Origin: Candidatus Nanohalococcus occultus
GTDB taxonomy: Archaea; Nanohalarchaeota; Nanosalinia; Nanosalinales; Nanosalinaceae
NCBI RefSeq assembly: GCF_029207735.1
Contig: NZ_CP104395.1
Coordinates: 540,692 to 604,691 of the forward strand
Length of the DNA: 64,000 nt
Direction of reading: 5' to 3'
Shown here: positions 38,867 through 48,318 of the stretch, one piece after another
Layout: each line of letters starts with the position of its first letter
Numbering within the stretch: position 1 is the first letter of the stretch
Made by a program: the position numbers and the translations under genes
Notes under the pieces: model-generated
Told to the model about the DNA's origin: nothing
Database searches by the model: none
What the model saw: the letters and a program-made list of their open reading frames with translations, nothing else

Positions 38867-41464
38867 ATGCCGGAAGGAGATTACGACGCGGAAAAGGTCG
38901 AGGCAAAATGGCAGAGAAAATGGGTTAAAGAAGAGACGTTCAAATACCCCGGAGCAGAAAACGAACGAGAAGTGTTCTCGATAGACACTCCGCCACCAAC
39001 CGTGTCAGGAAGCCTTCACATGGGTCACTTGTACGGCCAGACACTTCAGGACTTCCAGGCACGTTTCCAGCGTATGAGAGGGAAAAAGGTCTTCCAGCCA
39101 TTCGGCTACGATGATAACGGAATCGCAAGCGAGCGTTTGACCGAAAAAGAGCTTGGAATCCGACACCAGGACTTTACTCGCAGAGAGTTCCAGGAAAAAT
39201 GCCGAAAAGTCTGTAAAGAGTACGAAGATCAGTTTACAGAAAACATGCAGTCACTGGGCGTAAGCCATGACTGGACGAATACTTACAAGACAATCGAGCC
39301 ACGGGTACAGAAAATCAGCCAGCTATCGTTCATTGACTTGTACGATAAAGGCCGAGAGTACAGGAAAAAGGCTCCAGCGATCTGGTGTCCTGACTGTGAG
39401 ACAGCCATCTCCCAGGTTGAAACCGAGGACATGGAACAGCAGGCGCATTTCAACGACATCGAGTTCCCGATGGCCTCAGGAAACGGCTCGATTGTAATAT
39501 CTACCACTCGACCGGAGCTTTTACCGGCCTGTGTGGCAATCATGGTTCATCCGGAAGATGAAGCCAACGCACATCTTGCCGGGGAAAAGGTCAAGGTCCC
39601 GATCTTCGATTACGAGGTACCTATTATAGAAGATGAAGACGTTGATATCGAGACCGGTACCGGTGTTGTAATGGTCTGTACCTTCGGAGATCAGAAAGAC
39701 ATCGAGTGGTACCAGGCACATGACTTGCCGTTGAGGACCGCGATCGATGAATCTGGTACAATGACAGACTTGGCCGGAAAATACGAGGGAATCGATTCCT
39801 CGGTTATGAAAAAGAAAATAGTTGAAGATCTAGACGAAGAAGGTTATCTCCTGGACCGTGAACGGATCACCCACGACGTACAGGTCCACGAAAGATGCGA
39901 TACAGGAATCGAGTTCATGGTAACCGAACAGTGGTACGTAGAGATACTTGATAACAAGGAAAAGTACCTTGATGCCGGCGACCAGATGGAATGGTTCCCG
40001 GAGAAAATGAAGACCCGGTACACTAACTGGATTGAAGGCCTGAAATGGGACTGGTGTATCTCCCGTCAACGCGATTCCGGGATTCCGTTCCCTGTCTGGT
40101 ACTGTAAAGACTGCGGACAGGAAGTACTGGCCGCGAAAAAGGACTTGCCGGTCGATCCACTCGAGGACGAACCACCTTTCGAAGAATGTCCGGACTGTGG
40201 ATGCGAGGAGTTCGAGGCAGAAGAAGACGTATTCGATACCTGGGCGACCTCTTCACTAACACCACTGGTTAATGCTGGATGGGACTGGAATGAGGAAACC
40301 GAAGAGTACGAGATGAGTCGTCCGGAGCTTTACAGCTTCGATGTCCGACCGGAGGGACACGACATCATCAGCTTCTGGCTTTTCCACACCGTTGTAAAAT
40401 GCTATGAGCATACCGGCGAAGTGCCGTTTGACTCGGTTATGAACCACGGACACGTACTGGATGAAAACCGCGAGAAGATGAGTACGTCCCGTGGGAACGT
40501 TGTAGCACCGAAGGAAGTTCTAGAGGAGTTCCCTGTTGATGCGGCCCGTTACTGGGCTGCCGGCTCAAAGGTAGGAGATGACTTCCCGTTCAAGGAAAAG
40601 GAACTTGTCTCCGGAGAGAAACTGATGAGAAAGATCTGGAACGCCTCGAAGCTCGTCGAACAGCTATCGGATGAAGACATTGAGGTCGAAGAATCCGATC
40701 TTTCCGAGATGGATAAGTTCATGCTGGCTAAAACCGATGAACTGCTAGAAGAAGTCACCGAACATTTCGAGAGCTACGAGTTCGCGAAAGCACGGGACAA
40801 GATACGGAGTAGTTTCTGGGATACATTCTGCGGGGATTATCTCGAGGTCTCAAAACAGAAGCTTGATACAGGCGATTACCGTGGAACCCAACATACACTA
40901 CGTAGAGTCCATGAAAGGTATCTGAAGATGTTCGCACCGATCATCTCCCATGTAACAGAACAAGTCTACTCGGAGATGTACGATGGAGAGTCCATTCATC
41001 TAAGCCGGTGGCCGGAAAAGACAGGCATCAAAGCTGATGTACAGAGGGGAGAAAACGCTTTCAAGGCTATTTCTGCGTTGAGAAAGTACAAAACCAGCAA
41101 CCAGATGTCTCCAACCGCCGAACTAGGAAAAGTCGAGCTTTATTCGAACGTTGAAGGTTTCGAAGAAGAGATCAAAGGAACCATGCACATCGAAGAACTG
41201 GCGATGAAAGACGGACGACCGGAGGTCGAATCCCAGATATCGGAGATCAAACTGGATTACTCGAAGGTCGGACCGAAGTACGGAGACAAGGTCGGAGAGC
41301 TAGAAGCAGCCTTGAGCAACAACGAGTGGATGATAGAGGACGGACACCTGGAAGTAGCCGATGAGAAGCTAAAACCTGAAGAGTTCGATGTAATCGAGGA
41401 AAAACAGTTTACCGGCGAAGGCGAGATGATCGAACACGAAGGAATCATGGCGGTGATAAAATGA
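38867..41464 (+). CDS. valS: valyl-tRNA synthetase
   Basis: An 865-residue class I synthetase. HMGH (51-54) is the HIGH motif and EKMSTSRGN (near 537) the KMSKS loop. The CP1 editing domain is present with STTRPELLPACVAIMVHP and the acid-rich EDVDIETGTGVVMVCTFGD. Zinc-type CxxC pairs occur (CPDC at 173-176; CKDC, CPDCGC in the insert). The C-terminal anticodon domain is shortened as in archaeal enzymes. It overlaps the next gene by an ATGA. Confidence 0.95.
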   Translation: MPEGDYDAEKVEAKWQRKWVKEETFKYPGAENEREVFSIDTPPPTVSGSLHMGHLYGQTLQDFQARFQRMRGKKVFQPFGYDDNGIASERLTEKELGIRHQDFTRREFQEKCRKVCKEYEDQFTENMQSLGVSHDWTNTYKTIEPRVQKISQLSFIDLYDKGREYRKKAPAIWCPDCETAISQVETEDMEQQAHFNDIEFPMASGNGSIVISTTRPELLPACVAIMVHPEDEANAHLAGEKVKVPIFDYEVPIIEDEDVDIETGTGVVMVCTFGDQKDIEWYQAHDLPLRTAIDESGTMTDLAGKYEGIDSSVMKKKIVEDLDEEGYLLDRERITHDVQVHERCDTGIEFMVTEQWYVEILDNKEKYLDAGDQMEWFPEKMKTRYTNWIEGLKWDWCISRQRDSGIPFPVWYCKDCGQEVLAAKKDLPVDPLEDEPPFEECPDCGCEEFEAEEDVFDTWATSSLTPLVNAGWDWNEETEEYEMSRPELYSFDVRPEGHDIISFWLFHTVVKCYEHTGEVPFDSVMNHGHVLDENREKMSTSRGNVVAPKEVLEEFPVDAARYWAAGSKVGDDFPFKEKELVSGEKLMRKIWNASKLVEQLSDEDIEVEESDLSEMDKFMLAKTDELLEEVTEHFESYEFAKARDKIRSSFWDTFCGDYLEVSKQKLDTGDYRGTQHTLRRVHERYLKMFAPIISHVTEQVYSEMYDGESIHLSRWPEKTGIKADVQRGENAFKAISALRKYKTSNQMSPTAELGKVELYSNVEGFEEEIKGTMHIEELAMKDGRPEVESQISEIKLDYSKVGPKYGDKVGELEAALSNNEWMIEDGHLEVADEKLKPEEFDVIEEKQFTGEGEMIEHEGIMAVIK

Positions 41465-42216
41465 GGTTCGGAGGAAGCGTAGGACCGGAAATAGAAGACG
41501 TAGCAGAGATACCAGCTGTCTTTGATTTCGTAGAGATCGCGATCGGAGAGATGGAGGTATCCCTCGAGGAGATCGATACAGAATCACTTAGAGAAGACCT
41601 GGAGGAAAACGATCTAGATCTTATAATCCATCTTCCTTTCCGACAGCCCCTAGCTACGACCGTACCCGAGTTAAACGACGGACTTTACAACTACTACGAT
41701 CGACTGCTGGAGTTTTCCGCTGAACTAGGTGCGGAGAAAGCGGTTGTCCACCTGAATACACGTCACGGACAGGACCGCGAAGACGTCTTGGAAGAGTTGA
41801 AAGACCAGATCAAAGAACTGAAGGTTTTAGAGGAAAAACACGGAGTCGAACTTGTCTATGAGAACATTCCGTTCGGAGCATCGAAGGCTATGGACTTAGA
41901 GGACCTACCTGAGTTTGCCGAAGAACTCGATATCTCACTCTGTATAGACACCGGACATGCCTACGCGGAGGACGAACAGGAAGGAATCAACATGATACTT
42001 GAGGAAGCTTCCGAGAACATCTCACACCTACACATCCAGGATTCGATGGGCGGCAGCGACTCACATGTAGCGGTAGGACACGGAGATATCGACTGGGAAC
42101 AAACTTGTGAAAGACTCGAGGAGTTTGAAGGAACCGCGACCCTGGAGATTTTCACTAACGACTTCGAGTACTCGGAGATCTCCCATCGGAAGCTTCTGGA
42201 GTATCTTCCTTCATAG
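41461..42216 (+). CDS. xylose-isomerase-like / AP endonuclease 2 TIM barrel
   Basis: A 251-residue TIM-barrel protein of the sugar-phosphate isomerase/AP endonuclease family. The metal ligands of the family are visible: Glu in VYENIPF, DTGHAYA (Asp and His), HLHIQDS (His and Asp) and GHGDIDW, with a last Glu in TLEIFTND. It is translationally coupled to valS through ATGA. Whether it isomerises sugars or cuts DNA is not clear. It is a simple one-domain member, unlike the giant relative at 51717. Confidence 0.8.
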   Translation: MRFGGSVGPEIEDVAEIPAVFDFVEIAIGEMEVSLEEIDTESLREDLEENDLDLIIHLPFRQPLATTVPELNDGLYNYYDRLLEFSAELGAEKAVVHLNTRHGQDREDVLEELKDQIKELKVLEEKHGVELVYENIPFGASKAMDLEDLPEFAEELDISLCIDTGHAYAEDEQEGINMILEEASENISHLHIQDSMGGSDSHVAVGHGDIDWEQTCERLEEFEGTATLEIFTNDFEYSEISHRKLLEYLPS

Positions 42217-42235
42217 AGTGTTCGGAACAGCCGGC

Positions 42236-42292
42236 GGCTGAAGTCAGTTACGAAGAGCTGGTTCGATTCGGACAGGTTAAAAGACTTCAGCC
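42236..42292 (+). promoter_or_regulatory. long inverted repeat before the aRF1 gene
   Basis: GGCTGAAGTC (42236-42245) and GACTTCAGCC (42283-42292) are perfect complements; CCG/CGG extend the stem with one bulge. GTTAAAAG inside it may be the TATA box for aRF1 (ATG 42306). It may be the terminator of the gene before, or a control element of aRF1. Confidence 0.5.
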
Positions 42293-42305
42293 CGGAAAGT
42301 AGGTT

Positions 42306-43541
42306 ATGAGCGAAGAAAAATCTAACTCGATGAACAAGTACCAGCTGAAAAAGTTGATCAAGAAGCTGGAAGGCATCCGCGGACGGAACACGGAGCTAGT
42401 ATCGCTTTACATCCCGGCAGGATACGACATGTCGAAGATTTCTGACTTTGTTACTTCCGAGGCTTCCGAGGCCGAATCGATCAAGTCCAAACACACCCGG
42501 AAAAACGTACAGGGAGCATTGGAGAAGATCGCACGTAAGGTCTCAGAAGAACACGAGACACCGGAAAACGGAGTGGTGCTTTTCGCCGGAAACGTCAGCG
42601 AAACGGAGGGTCGTCCGGATATCCAGATCTGGGAGGTTCATCCGCCGCAGACAATCGAGTCCAGAAGGTACAGATGCGACAAGGAGTTCGTACTGGAGCC
42701 GTTAAAACAGATGATCGTAGACGATAGAGTCTACGGACTGATCGTGCTGGATAAAAACGAGGCGGCGATCGGATACCTCCAGGGTTCCTCGATCAAGACA
42801 GAGTACAAGATGTCTTCGGAAGTACCGGGGAAGACCCGGGCAGGAGGACAGTCAGCCCAGAGATTCGCCCGTATACGAAAGCAGATGCTGAAAACCTTCA
42901 TGAAGGATATCAACGACAATGCGAAAACCGCTTTCCTGGAAAAAGCCCGTGAAGGCAAGCTTCTCGGCATTCTCGTCGGAGGACCGGGATGGACCAAAGA
43001 CAAGTTTGTCGATGAGTACATGCACCAAGAGCTGAAAGACGAGCTGATCGATGTAAAGTCCTTGAACTACTCGGGAGAGGAAGCGCTGGAAGAACTCGTA
43101 GAGAAGGCCGAAGAGTCACTTCAGGATGCTTCCGCGGTAAAGGAAAAGAACCTGGTTGAAAGCTTCTTCGAGAACCTGAAAGAGGAAAACGGGAAATCCG
43201 AGTACGGACTCAAGCAGGTCATCAAAGCCATGGACATGGGTGCGGTTGATACTGTTTTGATCAGCGAAGATTTCAACCATTACCGTGCGACCTACATCTG
43301 TGGGAACGAACACGAAAAAGAGGTCTACGAGGAAGAAGCCAAGATCAGCGAGAACGTAAAATGCGATGAATGCGGCGAACAGATGGACCTCGAGCAGATG
43401 ACCGACATAGTCGATATAATGGATGAAAAAGCCGAACAGATGGGAAGCAGCCTAGAGTTAATATCTACCGACCACGAACAGGGCCGCCGGCTCTACAACA
43501 TGGGAGGTATCGCAGCGATTCTAAGGTACCGGATCCGCTAA
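42306..43541 (+). CDS. prf1: peptide chain release factor aRF1
   Basis: A 411-residue class I release factor. GGQ lies at 180-182 in RAGGQSAQRFARIR and triggers peptide release. In the stop-codon-reading domain the NIKS loop reads SIKS (58-61), with an uncommon Ser in place of Asn; the YxCxxxF motif is YRCDKEF (122-128). The C-terminal domain includes a zinc-type pair CDECGEQM. It works with ABCE1 (19845), the unusual Fe-S-free one. An inverted repeat lies just before the start. Confidence 0.93.
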   Translation: MSEEKSNSMNKYQLKKLIKKLEGIRGRNTELVSLYIPAGYDMSKISDFVTSEASEAESIKSKHTRKNVQGALEKIARKVSEEHETPENGVVLFAGNVSETEGRPDIQIWEVHPPQTIESRRYRCDKEFVLEPLKQMIVDDRVYGLIVLDKNEAAIGYLQGSSIKTEYKMSSEVPGKTRAGGQSAQRFARIRKQMLKTFMKDINDNAKTAFLEKAREGKLLGILVGGPGWTKDKFVDEYMHQELKDELIDVKSLNYSGEEALEELVEKAEESLQDASAVKEKNLVESFFENLKEENGKSEYGLKQVIKAMDMGAVDTVLISEDFNHYRATYICGNEHEKEVYEEEAKISENVKCDECGEQMDLEQMTDIVDIMDEKAEQMGSSLELISTDHEQGRRLYNMGGIAAILRYRIR

Positions 43542-43582
43542 ACCGGCTAAGTTACTTACAGTTTAACTCCACAACTCCAGTT

Positions 43583-44161
43583 ATGGAGATCGAGAACCTA
43601 TCGGAAGATGCCGAAGATTTCACCGGAAACATCTGGAAACTATCCAACGGACAAACTGTTTTGATAGATGTTGGAACCGGAGATGCGTGGAAAGCCATTG
43701 AGAAGCTCGAAGAAATCGATAAAGTCGTTATCACTCATTCTCATTACGATCACGTAGATAACCTACCAGAGACCGTAGAGAAGTTCGGTCCGGAGGTCTA
43801 TGCCTTCGAGCCGGAGAATCTGGATACCTCGGCTGAGAAACTCTCTGAGGGCGATGAAATCGAGTTGTGCGGCGAATCCTTCGAAGTCTTCCATACTCCC
43901 GGTCACAAGAATGATTCGATCTGTCTTTACTCGGAGTCAGGAATTCTTTTCGCCGGAGATCTTCTTTTCCCGGACGGCGGATTCGGCCGGACCGACTTGG
44001 AGGAAGGTGATAGAGAACTTCTGATTGAATCAATCCAGAAGATCACCGAGCTGGATGTAGAGCAGATGTACTGCGGCCACGATAAAGCCGTAACCGAAGA
44101 GGCTAACAGCCAGATAAGGAAATCGCTTTCTGAAGCTGAGAAAAGAGAGTCAAAATACTGA
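43583..44161 (+). CDS. glyoxalase II-like MBL hydrolase
   Basis: A 192-residue MBL-fold hydrolase of the glyoxalase II-like group. THSHYDHVDN (51-60) and TPGHKNDS are the metal motifs, followed by GDLLFPDGGFGRTDL and GHDKAV. The length is normal for the stand-alone type. Substrates in this group are thioesters or other lactone-like compounds. It lies 41 bases after the aRF1 gene. Confidence 0.85.
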   Translation: MEIENLSEDAEDFTGNIWKLSNGQTVLIDVGTGDAWKAIEKLEEIDKVVITHSHYDHVDNLPETVEKFGPEVYAFEPENLDTSAEKLSEGDEIELCGESFEVFHTPGHKNDSICLYSESGILFAGDLLFPDGGFGRTDLEEGDRELLIESIQKITELDVEQMYCGHDKAVTEEANSQIRKSLSEAEKRESKY

Positions 44162-44209
44162 AATATATACTGCCGTAAATACTTTTGAATTTTTGTCTGC
44201 TGAACTCAA

Positions 44210-44407
44210 ATGTGGAAAATGGGAGTAGACGAATACGACAACGATAACTATCTTGTAAGAGAAGAGATGAACCAGATCAGAGATGGAGATTACACGGTTG
44301 AAAACACCGGAGCCGGCTACGATGGAGAGGTCACAGACACAGGGCTGGAAGAGCTTTCCGCCGATGAAATGGTAGCGAACTCGATTCTGGGCGGAGAGTC
44401 AGAGTAA
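44210..44407 (+). CDS. small acidic protein
   Basis: A 65-residue, very acidic protein (MWKMGVDEYDNDNYLVREEM) with no recognised domain. It lies 48 bases after the MBL gene and may be in the same operon. The C-terminus is GGESE. Real but of unknown function; possibly partly disordered. Confidence 0.5.
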   Translation: MWKMGVDEYDNDNYLVREEMNQIRDGDYTVENTGAGYDGEVTDTGLEELSADEMVANSILGGESE

Positions 44408-44436
44408 CTTTTCTCCTTACTCTTTGTTCTTTCTTT

Positions 44437-45087
44437 TTAGAATTTCTCGAATAGCAGGTACTTGTAAAGTGACTGGGTTTTCCTGTAGAGAATGAATCCT
44501 CCAACTGTTGCGACTGTAAGAACTGCTACTGCTCTTGACGCCGAGCTGATCTGCGTTGAGATCTGGATCAGGCTGTCGGCAAAGTACCAGCCCAGCATAG
44601 CCAGCGCGAAGTTCCTTGGCAACATTCCCATGAACGTCCAGACGCTGTAGCTTTTCCATTCCATCTGGAACAAGCCTGCCGCTCCGGATACAAGTGAAAG
44701 CGGGACTATCGGAATAGCTCGGAAAGCGAATACGAGGTATTTTTCCCGTCGGCCGCCGAAATGTCTTTCAAGCTGCTGGACTTCATCCCAGCGAAGATCA
44801 AGGTACTTGCCGTACCTCCTGATAATCGGCTCGCCGCCGAAGTACGCTATTGCGTAGACGAAATACGAGCTAATTACCGAGGCGATCGAGGCCGGTAACG
44901 CAATGATGAAAAACGCATGTAAAGCAGCAGTCTGTACCATACTGTACGGTTCAAGTATTATCGAACCGGCCGCCATCGGAATCAGCGGTGAAGGAATCGG
45001 TACAAGTATCTCTTCGATCATCGCACCGGCCATTACAGCCAGAACCCCGTGTTGCTGGATTAACTCGATTATTTGCTGTTCAATCAT
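44437..45087 (-). CDS. DedA/VTT-family membrane protein
   Basis: A 216-residue integral membrane protein of the DedA (SNARE-associated, VTT) family. It has about five hydrophobic stretches and the family pattern EEILVPIPSPLI in the first reentrant region and FRAIPIVPLSLVSGAAG (Arg) in the second. DedA proteins are linked to lipid flipping (undecaprenyl phosphate or phospholipid scramblases). It lies 9 bases after the secreted peptidase gene. Confidence 0.85.
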   Translation of the reverse strand: MIEQQIIELIQQHGVLAVMAGAMIEEILVPIPSPLIPMAAGSIILEPYSMVQTAALHAFFIIALPASIASVISSYFVYAIAYFGGEPIIRRYGKYLDLRWDEVQQLERHFGGRREKYLVFAFRAIPIVPLSLVSGAAGLFQMEWKSYSVWTFMGMLPRNFALAMLGWYFADSLIQISTQISSASRAVAVLTVATVGGFILYRKTQSLYKYLLFEKF

Positions 45088-45096
45088 ATTAGTTAA

Positions 45097-46533
45097 TCAC
45101 TTCCAAGAGTTCAAAAAGCCCATCAGGCTCTCGAAAAAACCATCCAGCCAGGAACTCGCTCTCTGTACCTCGATGCTTTCCGGTCTCCGGACCGGCTCCG
45201 GTTCCTCTACCTCAAGCTGCTGGACGTTAAGAGATCTGTTAGTCTTTTTGATATCTGTAACGGTATAAACCGGGTAATCGAAACTGTTTAACTCATCTAG
45301 ACAGCTATCAAATCTATCCCGAGATTCATACTTACATGGCGTGGTATCTACGTACTTGGAAAGACCGCGCCATTTTTCCTCATCCGTCCTGTAGCTTTCA
45401 TCCCGGATATCCTGGTAAAGCTGGCTTAGACGGCCTCCGTTCCGGACGTAGTTACGTACCACTAGCTCGCTGTAGGCATAGCCGAACTCCCTGTTGCCCT
45501 GTTTCGGACCCCAGTTTTTCATCCAAGAGCTGTTGGACTCATAGTAAGCCCACAGCCGATCCTTATCTCCTTCCGAAGGCAAGGTATAACGGTAACGTCG
45601 GCCTTCCCGGTTCCTAGTATAGCTTACCGGCTCTCCGAAGACCTCCCGGGTGTAATCACCGCTGGATTTTCGGACCAAAAACTCTACGTATTTAGCAGTT
45701 CCCTCATCGAACCATGAGCTACGAGAACGCCATCCAAGCGCCTGGTCGTTTAAGCCGTGGACGGTTTCATGAGCCAAGACCGGTTTCTCATCTTCCCCGA
45801 GACCGTCTCTGAGATAGATAGTTGCGTTAGTGTACTGGCCGGCACTCCATTCGTTGACCGTTCTGTTATAGACACTGGTATCTATTACTGCGGCCGGGAA
45901 ACGTTCGAACCTGTTGGTAACTCCTAAAGTCCCGACAGAAATTTTATAGGCTTTCGAAGAGTTTTCAACCGGTTTGCCGAAGAACTCGAAGTACTCTGCC
46001 TTATCTCCCTGACCGAAGGCGGTGACGAAGTTAGTGGCTCCTGTTCCGGTGAAGTTAACAGTGTTCTTATCCACCGAGTAACGGAAGCCGTTGCCTGACC
46101 TTGCGGAGATAAAATCCTGGACTGTCAGCGTCCCAGATGTCTGCTCGCCGGAGAAACCCGGGAGGCTGATCGAACGCGTGTAAAGATTTTCAGTTACCTT
46201 CTGGGCGTTCCGATCGATGACATACTCTACATTTATCAGCTCGGATCTGGTTGGCGGCGTCTCGGTTCTAACCGTCAAAGTATTACCGGTACGTTCGTAG
46301 TCAAGTACCTCGCCGTTTTCACTTGAAACATCCTGTATCTGTGCGGAAGCCGGAACCGAGAGCCTTGCCGTCCACCGGCTTACAGGACAGCCCGACCCAT
46401 CAGAATCACATTCAAGCTTGACTGATGAAGCCACCTCCAAGCTTTTCGAGTCAGCATCCACTTCGTAGAATACCTCGCCCGCCGACAAGCCGGTTAAAAG
46501 TATCAGCAAACTCACAAGTTTTAGATATTTCAC
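45097..46533 (-). CDS. secreted gluzincin-type metallopeptidase
   Basis: A 478-residue exported protein. The GTG at 46533 gives a signal peptide (KYLKLVSLLILLTGLSAG). The zinc site is HETVH (255-259) with Glu277 in WFDEGTAKYVE, as in gluzincins. N-terminal beta domain (about 20-180) carries Cys pairs (LECDSDGSGCPV) and N-glycosylation sites. The C-terminus ends with a Trp-rich amphipathic helix (SSWLDGFFESLMGF), possibly a membrane anchor. A longer frame would start inside dcd's region. It may cut surface or host proteins. Confidence 0.8.
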   Translation of the reverse strand: MKYLKLVSLLILLTGLSAGEVFYEVDADSKSLEVASSVKLECDSDGSGCPVSRWTARLSVPASAQIQDVSSENGEVLDYERTGNTLTVRTETPPTRSELINVEYVIDRNAQKVTENLYTRSISLPGFSGEQTSGTLTVQDFISARSGNGFRYSVDKNTVNFTGTGATNFVTAFGQGDKAEYFEFFGKPVENSSKAYKISVGTLGVTNRFERFPAAVIDTSVYNRTVNEWSAGQYTNATIYLRDGLGEDEKPVLAHETVHGLNDQALGWRSRSSWFDEGTAKYVEFLVRKSSGDYTREVFGEPVSYTRNREGRRYRYTLPSEGDKDRLWAYYESNSSWMKNWGPKQGNREFGYAYSELVVRNYVRNGGRLSQLYQDIRDESYRTDEEKWRGLSKYVDTTPCKYESRDRFDSCLDELNSFDYPVYTVTDIKKTNRSLNVQQLEVEEPEPVRRPESIEVQRASSWLDGFFESLMGFLNSWK

Positions 46534-46577
46534 ACGAACATATTTTCTCGGAACGAATAAAATAACTGGTACGGGAT

Positions 46578-47171
46578 ATGACAAGTATGGCTATACTCTC
46601 CGATAAACATCTCAAAGAAATAATTGAAGAAAACGCAGTATACGTAGATGAAGGACCGGAAATAGATGAAGACCTACAGCTCGGACCGTCGTCTTTCGAT
46701 CTCCGGCTGGGATACGAGTTCGGAATACTTGAGACCCGGAAGATCAAGGCAATCGATACCAAGGAGATGGACGATTACAGCGAACTGAAAAAATCGAAGA
46801 AGGTTACAGCAGAAGAAGGAATGGTCATCCATCCCGGAGAGTTCGTACTAGGCTCCACGCTTGAAAGCCTGAAAGTACCAAACAACATGGTCGCACGGAT
46901 CGAAGGCCGGTCAAGTTACGCCAGACTCGGTTTGATTCCGCATACGGCCGCAGGTTTCGTCGATGCCGGTTTCGACGGCCAGATCACCCTGGAGATCCAG
47001 AACCTCGGTAACGTACCGATCACAATCTATCCGGAAGAGAGGATCTGTCAGGTAGCTTTCGAGAAAATGACTTCGGAGGCTGAAAATCCTTACGGAGAGA
47101 AATCAGATTCAAAATACATGGGTCAGAAAGGAGCAACAGGCTCCAGACTCGAAAAGGAGAGTAGAAAATGA
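46578..47171 (+). CDS. dcd: dCTP deaminase
   Basis: A 197-residue dCTP deaminase/dUTPase-fold protein. GRSSYARLGLIPHTAAGFVDAGF is the active-site block, followed by ITLEIQNLGNVPITIYP (family: ITLELxN). It makes dUTP from dCTP, or dUMP if bifunctional. Start at ATG 46578 (MTSMAILSDK) or three codons on. It overlaps the next gene by four bases. Confidence 0.9.
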   Translation: MTSMAILSDKHLKEIIEENAVYVDEGPEIDEDLQLGPSSFDLRLGYEFGILETRKIKAIDTKEMDDYSELKKSKKVTAEEGMVIHPGEFVLGSTLESLKVPNNMVARIEGRSSYARLGLIPHTAAGFVDAGFDGQITLEIQNLGNVPITIYPEERICQVAFEKMTSEAENPYGEKSDSKYMGQKGATGSRLEKESRK

Positions 47172-47488
47172 GATCCGACGATACACAGAAGATAGACGTA
47201 CGGAACCTTCCGGAAGGCTGGAATAAAGTGGAAGGCGGACGTAACAGCTGTGCTTCGGCACCGACGGTATACGAAGGAGTTGTATCGGGAACCTACCAGG
47301 ATATAAGAGAAGATTATGCGCAGCGAGGTATCGAGCTTCCAGCACAGAACAGCTCTGTGGACGCAGAGATCGTCAACCAGCGAACGGAAACCTCGTACAA
47401 AGTACAGATCGAATCCCATGAAGCAACTCAGGGCAAATGGAAGCTGAAAATTACTTCTGACGAGAATATTGACGAGTTACTTGGATGA
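47168..47488 (+). CDS. unknown 106-residue protein, dcd operon
   Basis: A hydrophilic protein with no recognised family, bound by ATGA overlaps to dcd and tatD. The middle (RNSCASAPTVYEGVVSG) has one Cys, and the C-terminal 45 residues look beta-rich (VQIESHEATQGKWKLKITSD). Its placement between two nucleotide-related enzymes suggests a linked role, but there is no direct evidence. Confidence 0.6.
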   Translation: MRSDDTQKIDVRNLPEGWNKVEGGRNSCASAPTVYEGVVSGTYQDIREDYAQRGIELPAQNSSVDAEIVNQRTETSYKVQIESHEATQGKWKLKITSDENIDELLG

Positions 47489-48228
47489 GACCTGTTGACA
47501 GTCACTGCCATCTCGACTTTGATAGGTTCGATGAGGATCGAGACGAAGTTATAGAACGCTGTGAAGACGAACTTGAGTTCGTTGTCGTCGCCGGGTGTGA
47601 CCCGGAGCGCAACCAGGCGGTAAAAGAGCTATGTGAGTCCGAAGAACTTCTCGTGCCTAACTATGGTCTTCACCCTACCTTTACAGACAGTTTCGATGAA
47701 CTAGATGAGGTCAAGGATCAGGTAAGAGACTGGCGTCCTGTGGCGATCGGAGAGATCGGTCTCGATCACCATCACGTAACCGATGAAGATCTCCAAGAGC
47801 ATCAAGAGGAAGTCTTCCGTGAGATGTTGGAACTAGCTGAGGAACTGGATAAACCGGTTGTCATACATTCCCGATCGGCGGAAAAACAGGCAATCGAGGT
47901 TCTAGAAGAGTATGATGTCACCGCAATGTTTCACTGTTTCAATGGTTCAATCGAGTTAGCTGAACGCATAGTTGAAAACGGCGACTACATCGGGGTTACA
48001 ACCCAAGTGCTTTACTCTTCACGCGTCCAAAAAATAGCTGAAAATATTCCACTGGATTCTATGCTTTTGGAGACCGATTCGCCGTTCCTTTATCCAGACG
48101 GACGGAATGAGCCGGTACACGTACTTGAGAGCGCAGAAAAGATAGGTAATATCAAAGACATGTCGCCGCAGCAAGTTATGGGCCAGACAACGGAGAACGC
48201 CAAAAAACTGTTTAAACCAGAGCATTGA
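47485..48228 (+). CDS. tatD: TatD-family metal-dependent hydrolase
   Basis: A 247-residue TIM-barrel DNase. DSHCHLDF at the start, GEIGLDHH (about 92-99), VIHSRSAEKQA, FHCFNG and LETDSPFL (near 197) are the five metal-ligand motifs. TatD enzymes have 3' exonuclease activity and are used in DNA repair and turnover. It overlaps the previous gene by ATGA. Confidence 0.9.
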   Translation: MRPVDSHCHLDFDRFDEDRDEVIERCEDELEFVVVAGCDPERNQAVKELCESEELLVPNYGLHPTFTDSFDELDEVKDQVRDWRPVAIGEIGLDHHHVTDEDLQEHQEEVFREMLELAEELDKPVVIHSRSAEKQAIEVLEEYDVTAMFHCFNGSIELAERIVENGDYIGVTTQVLYSSRVQKIAENIPLDSMLLETDSPFLYPDGRNEPVHVLESAEKIGNIKDMSPQQVMGQTTENAKKLFKPEH

Positions 48229-48318
48229 ACTCTCCGAGAGGGTTCGATCCGGAGTGACCGGAGGCAGGGCTACTCGGCAGGCGACCGGTTTTTAACTCCT
48301 CGATTCAATCGTTTAATT

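Noticed and set aside
42217-42305. Possible tRNA in front of aRF1, suggested by a GGTTCGATTC-like string
   Set aside because: No acceptor, D or anticodon arm fits; the inverted repeat explains the structure.
48229-48318. Possible tRNA or guide RNA after tatD (GGTTCGATCC string)
   Set aside because: There is only a five-pair hairpin (CTCCG/CGGAG) and no anticodon arm, box C or box D. It is probably the 3' end of the tatD message.
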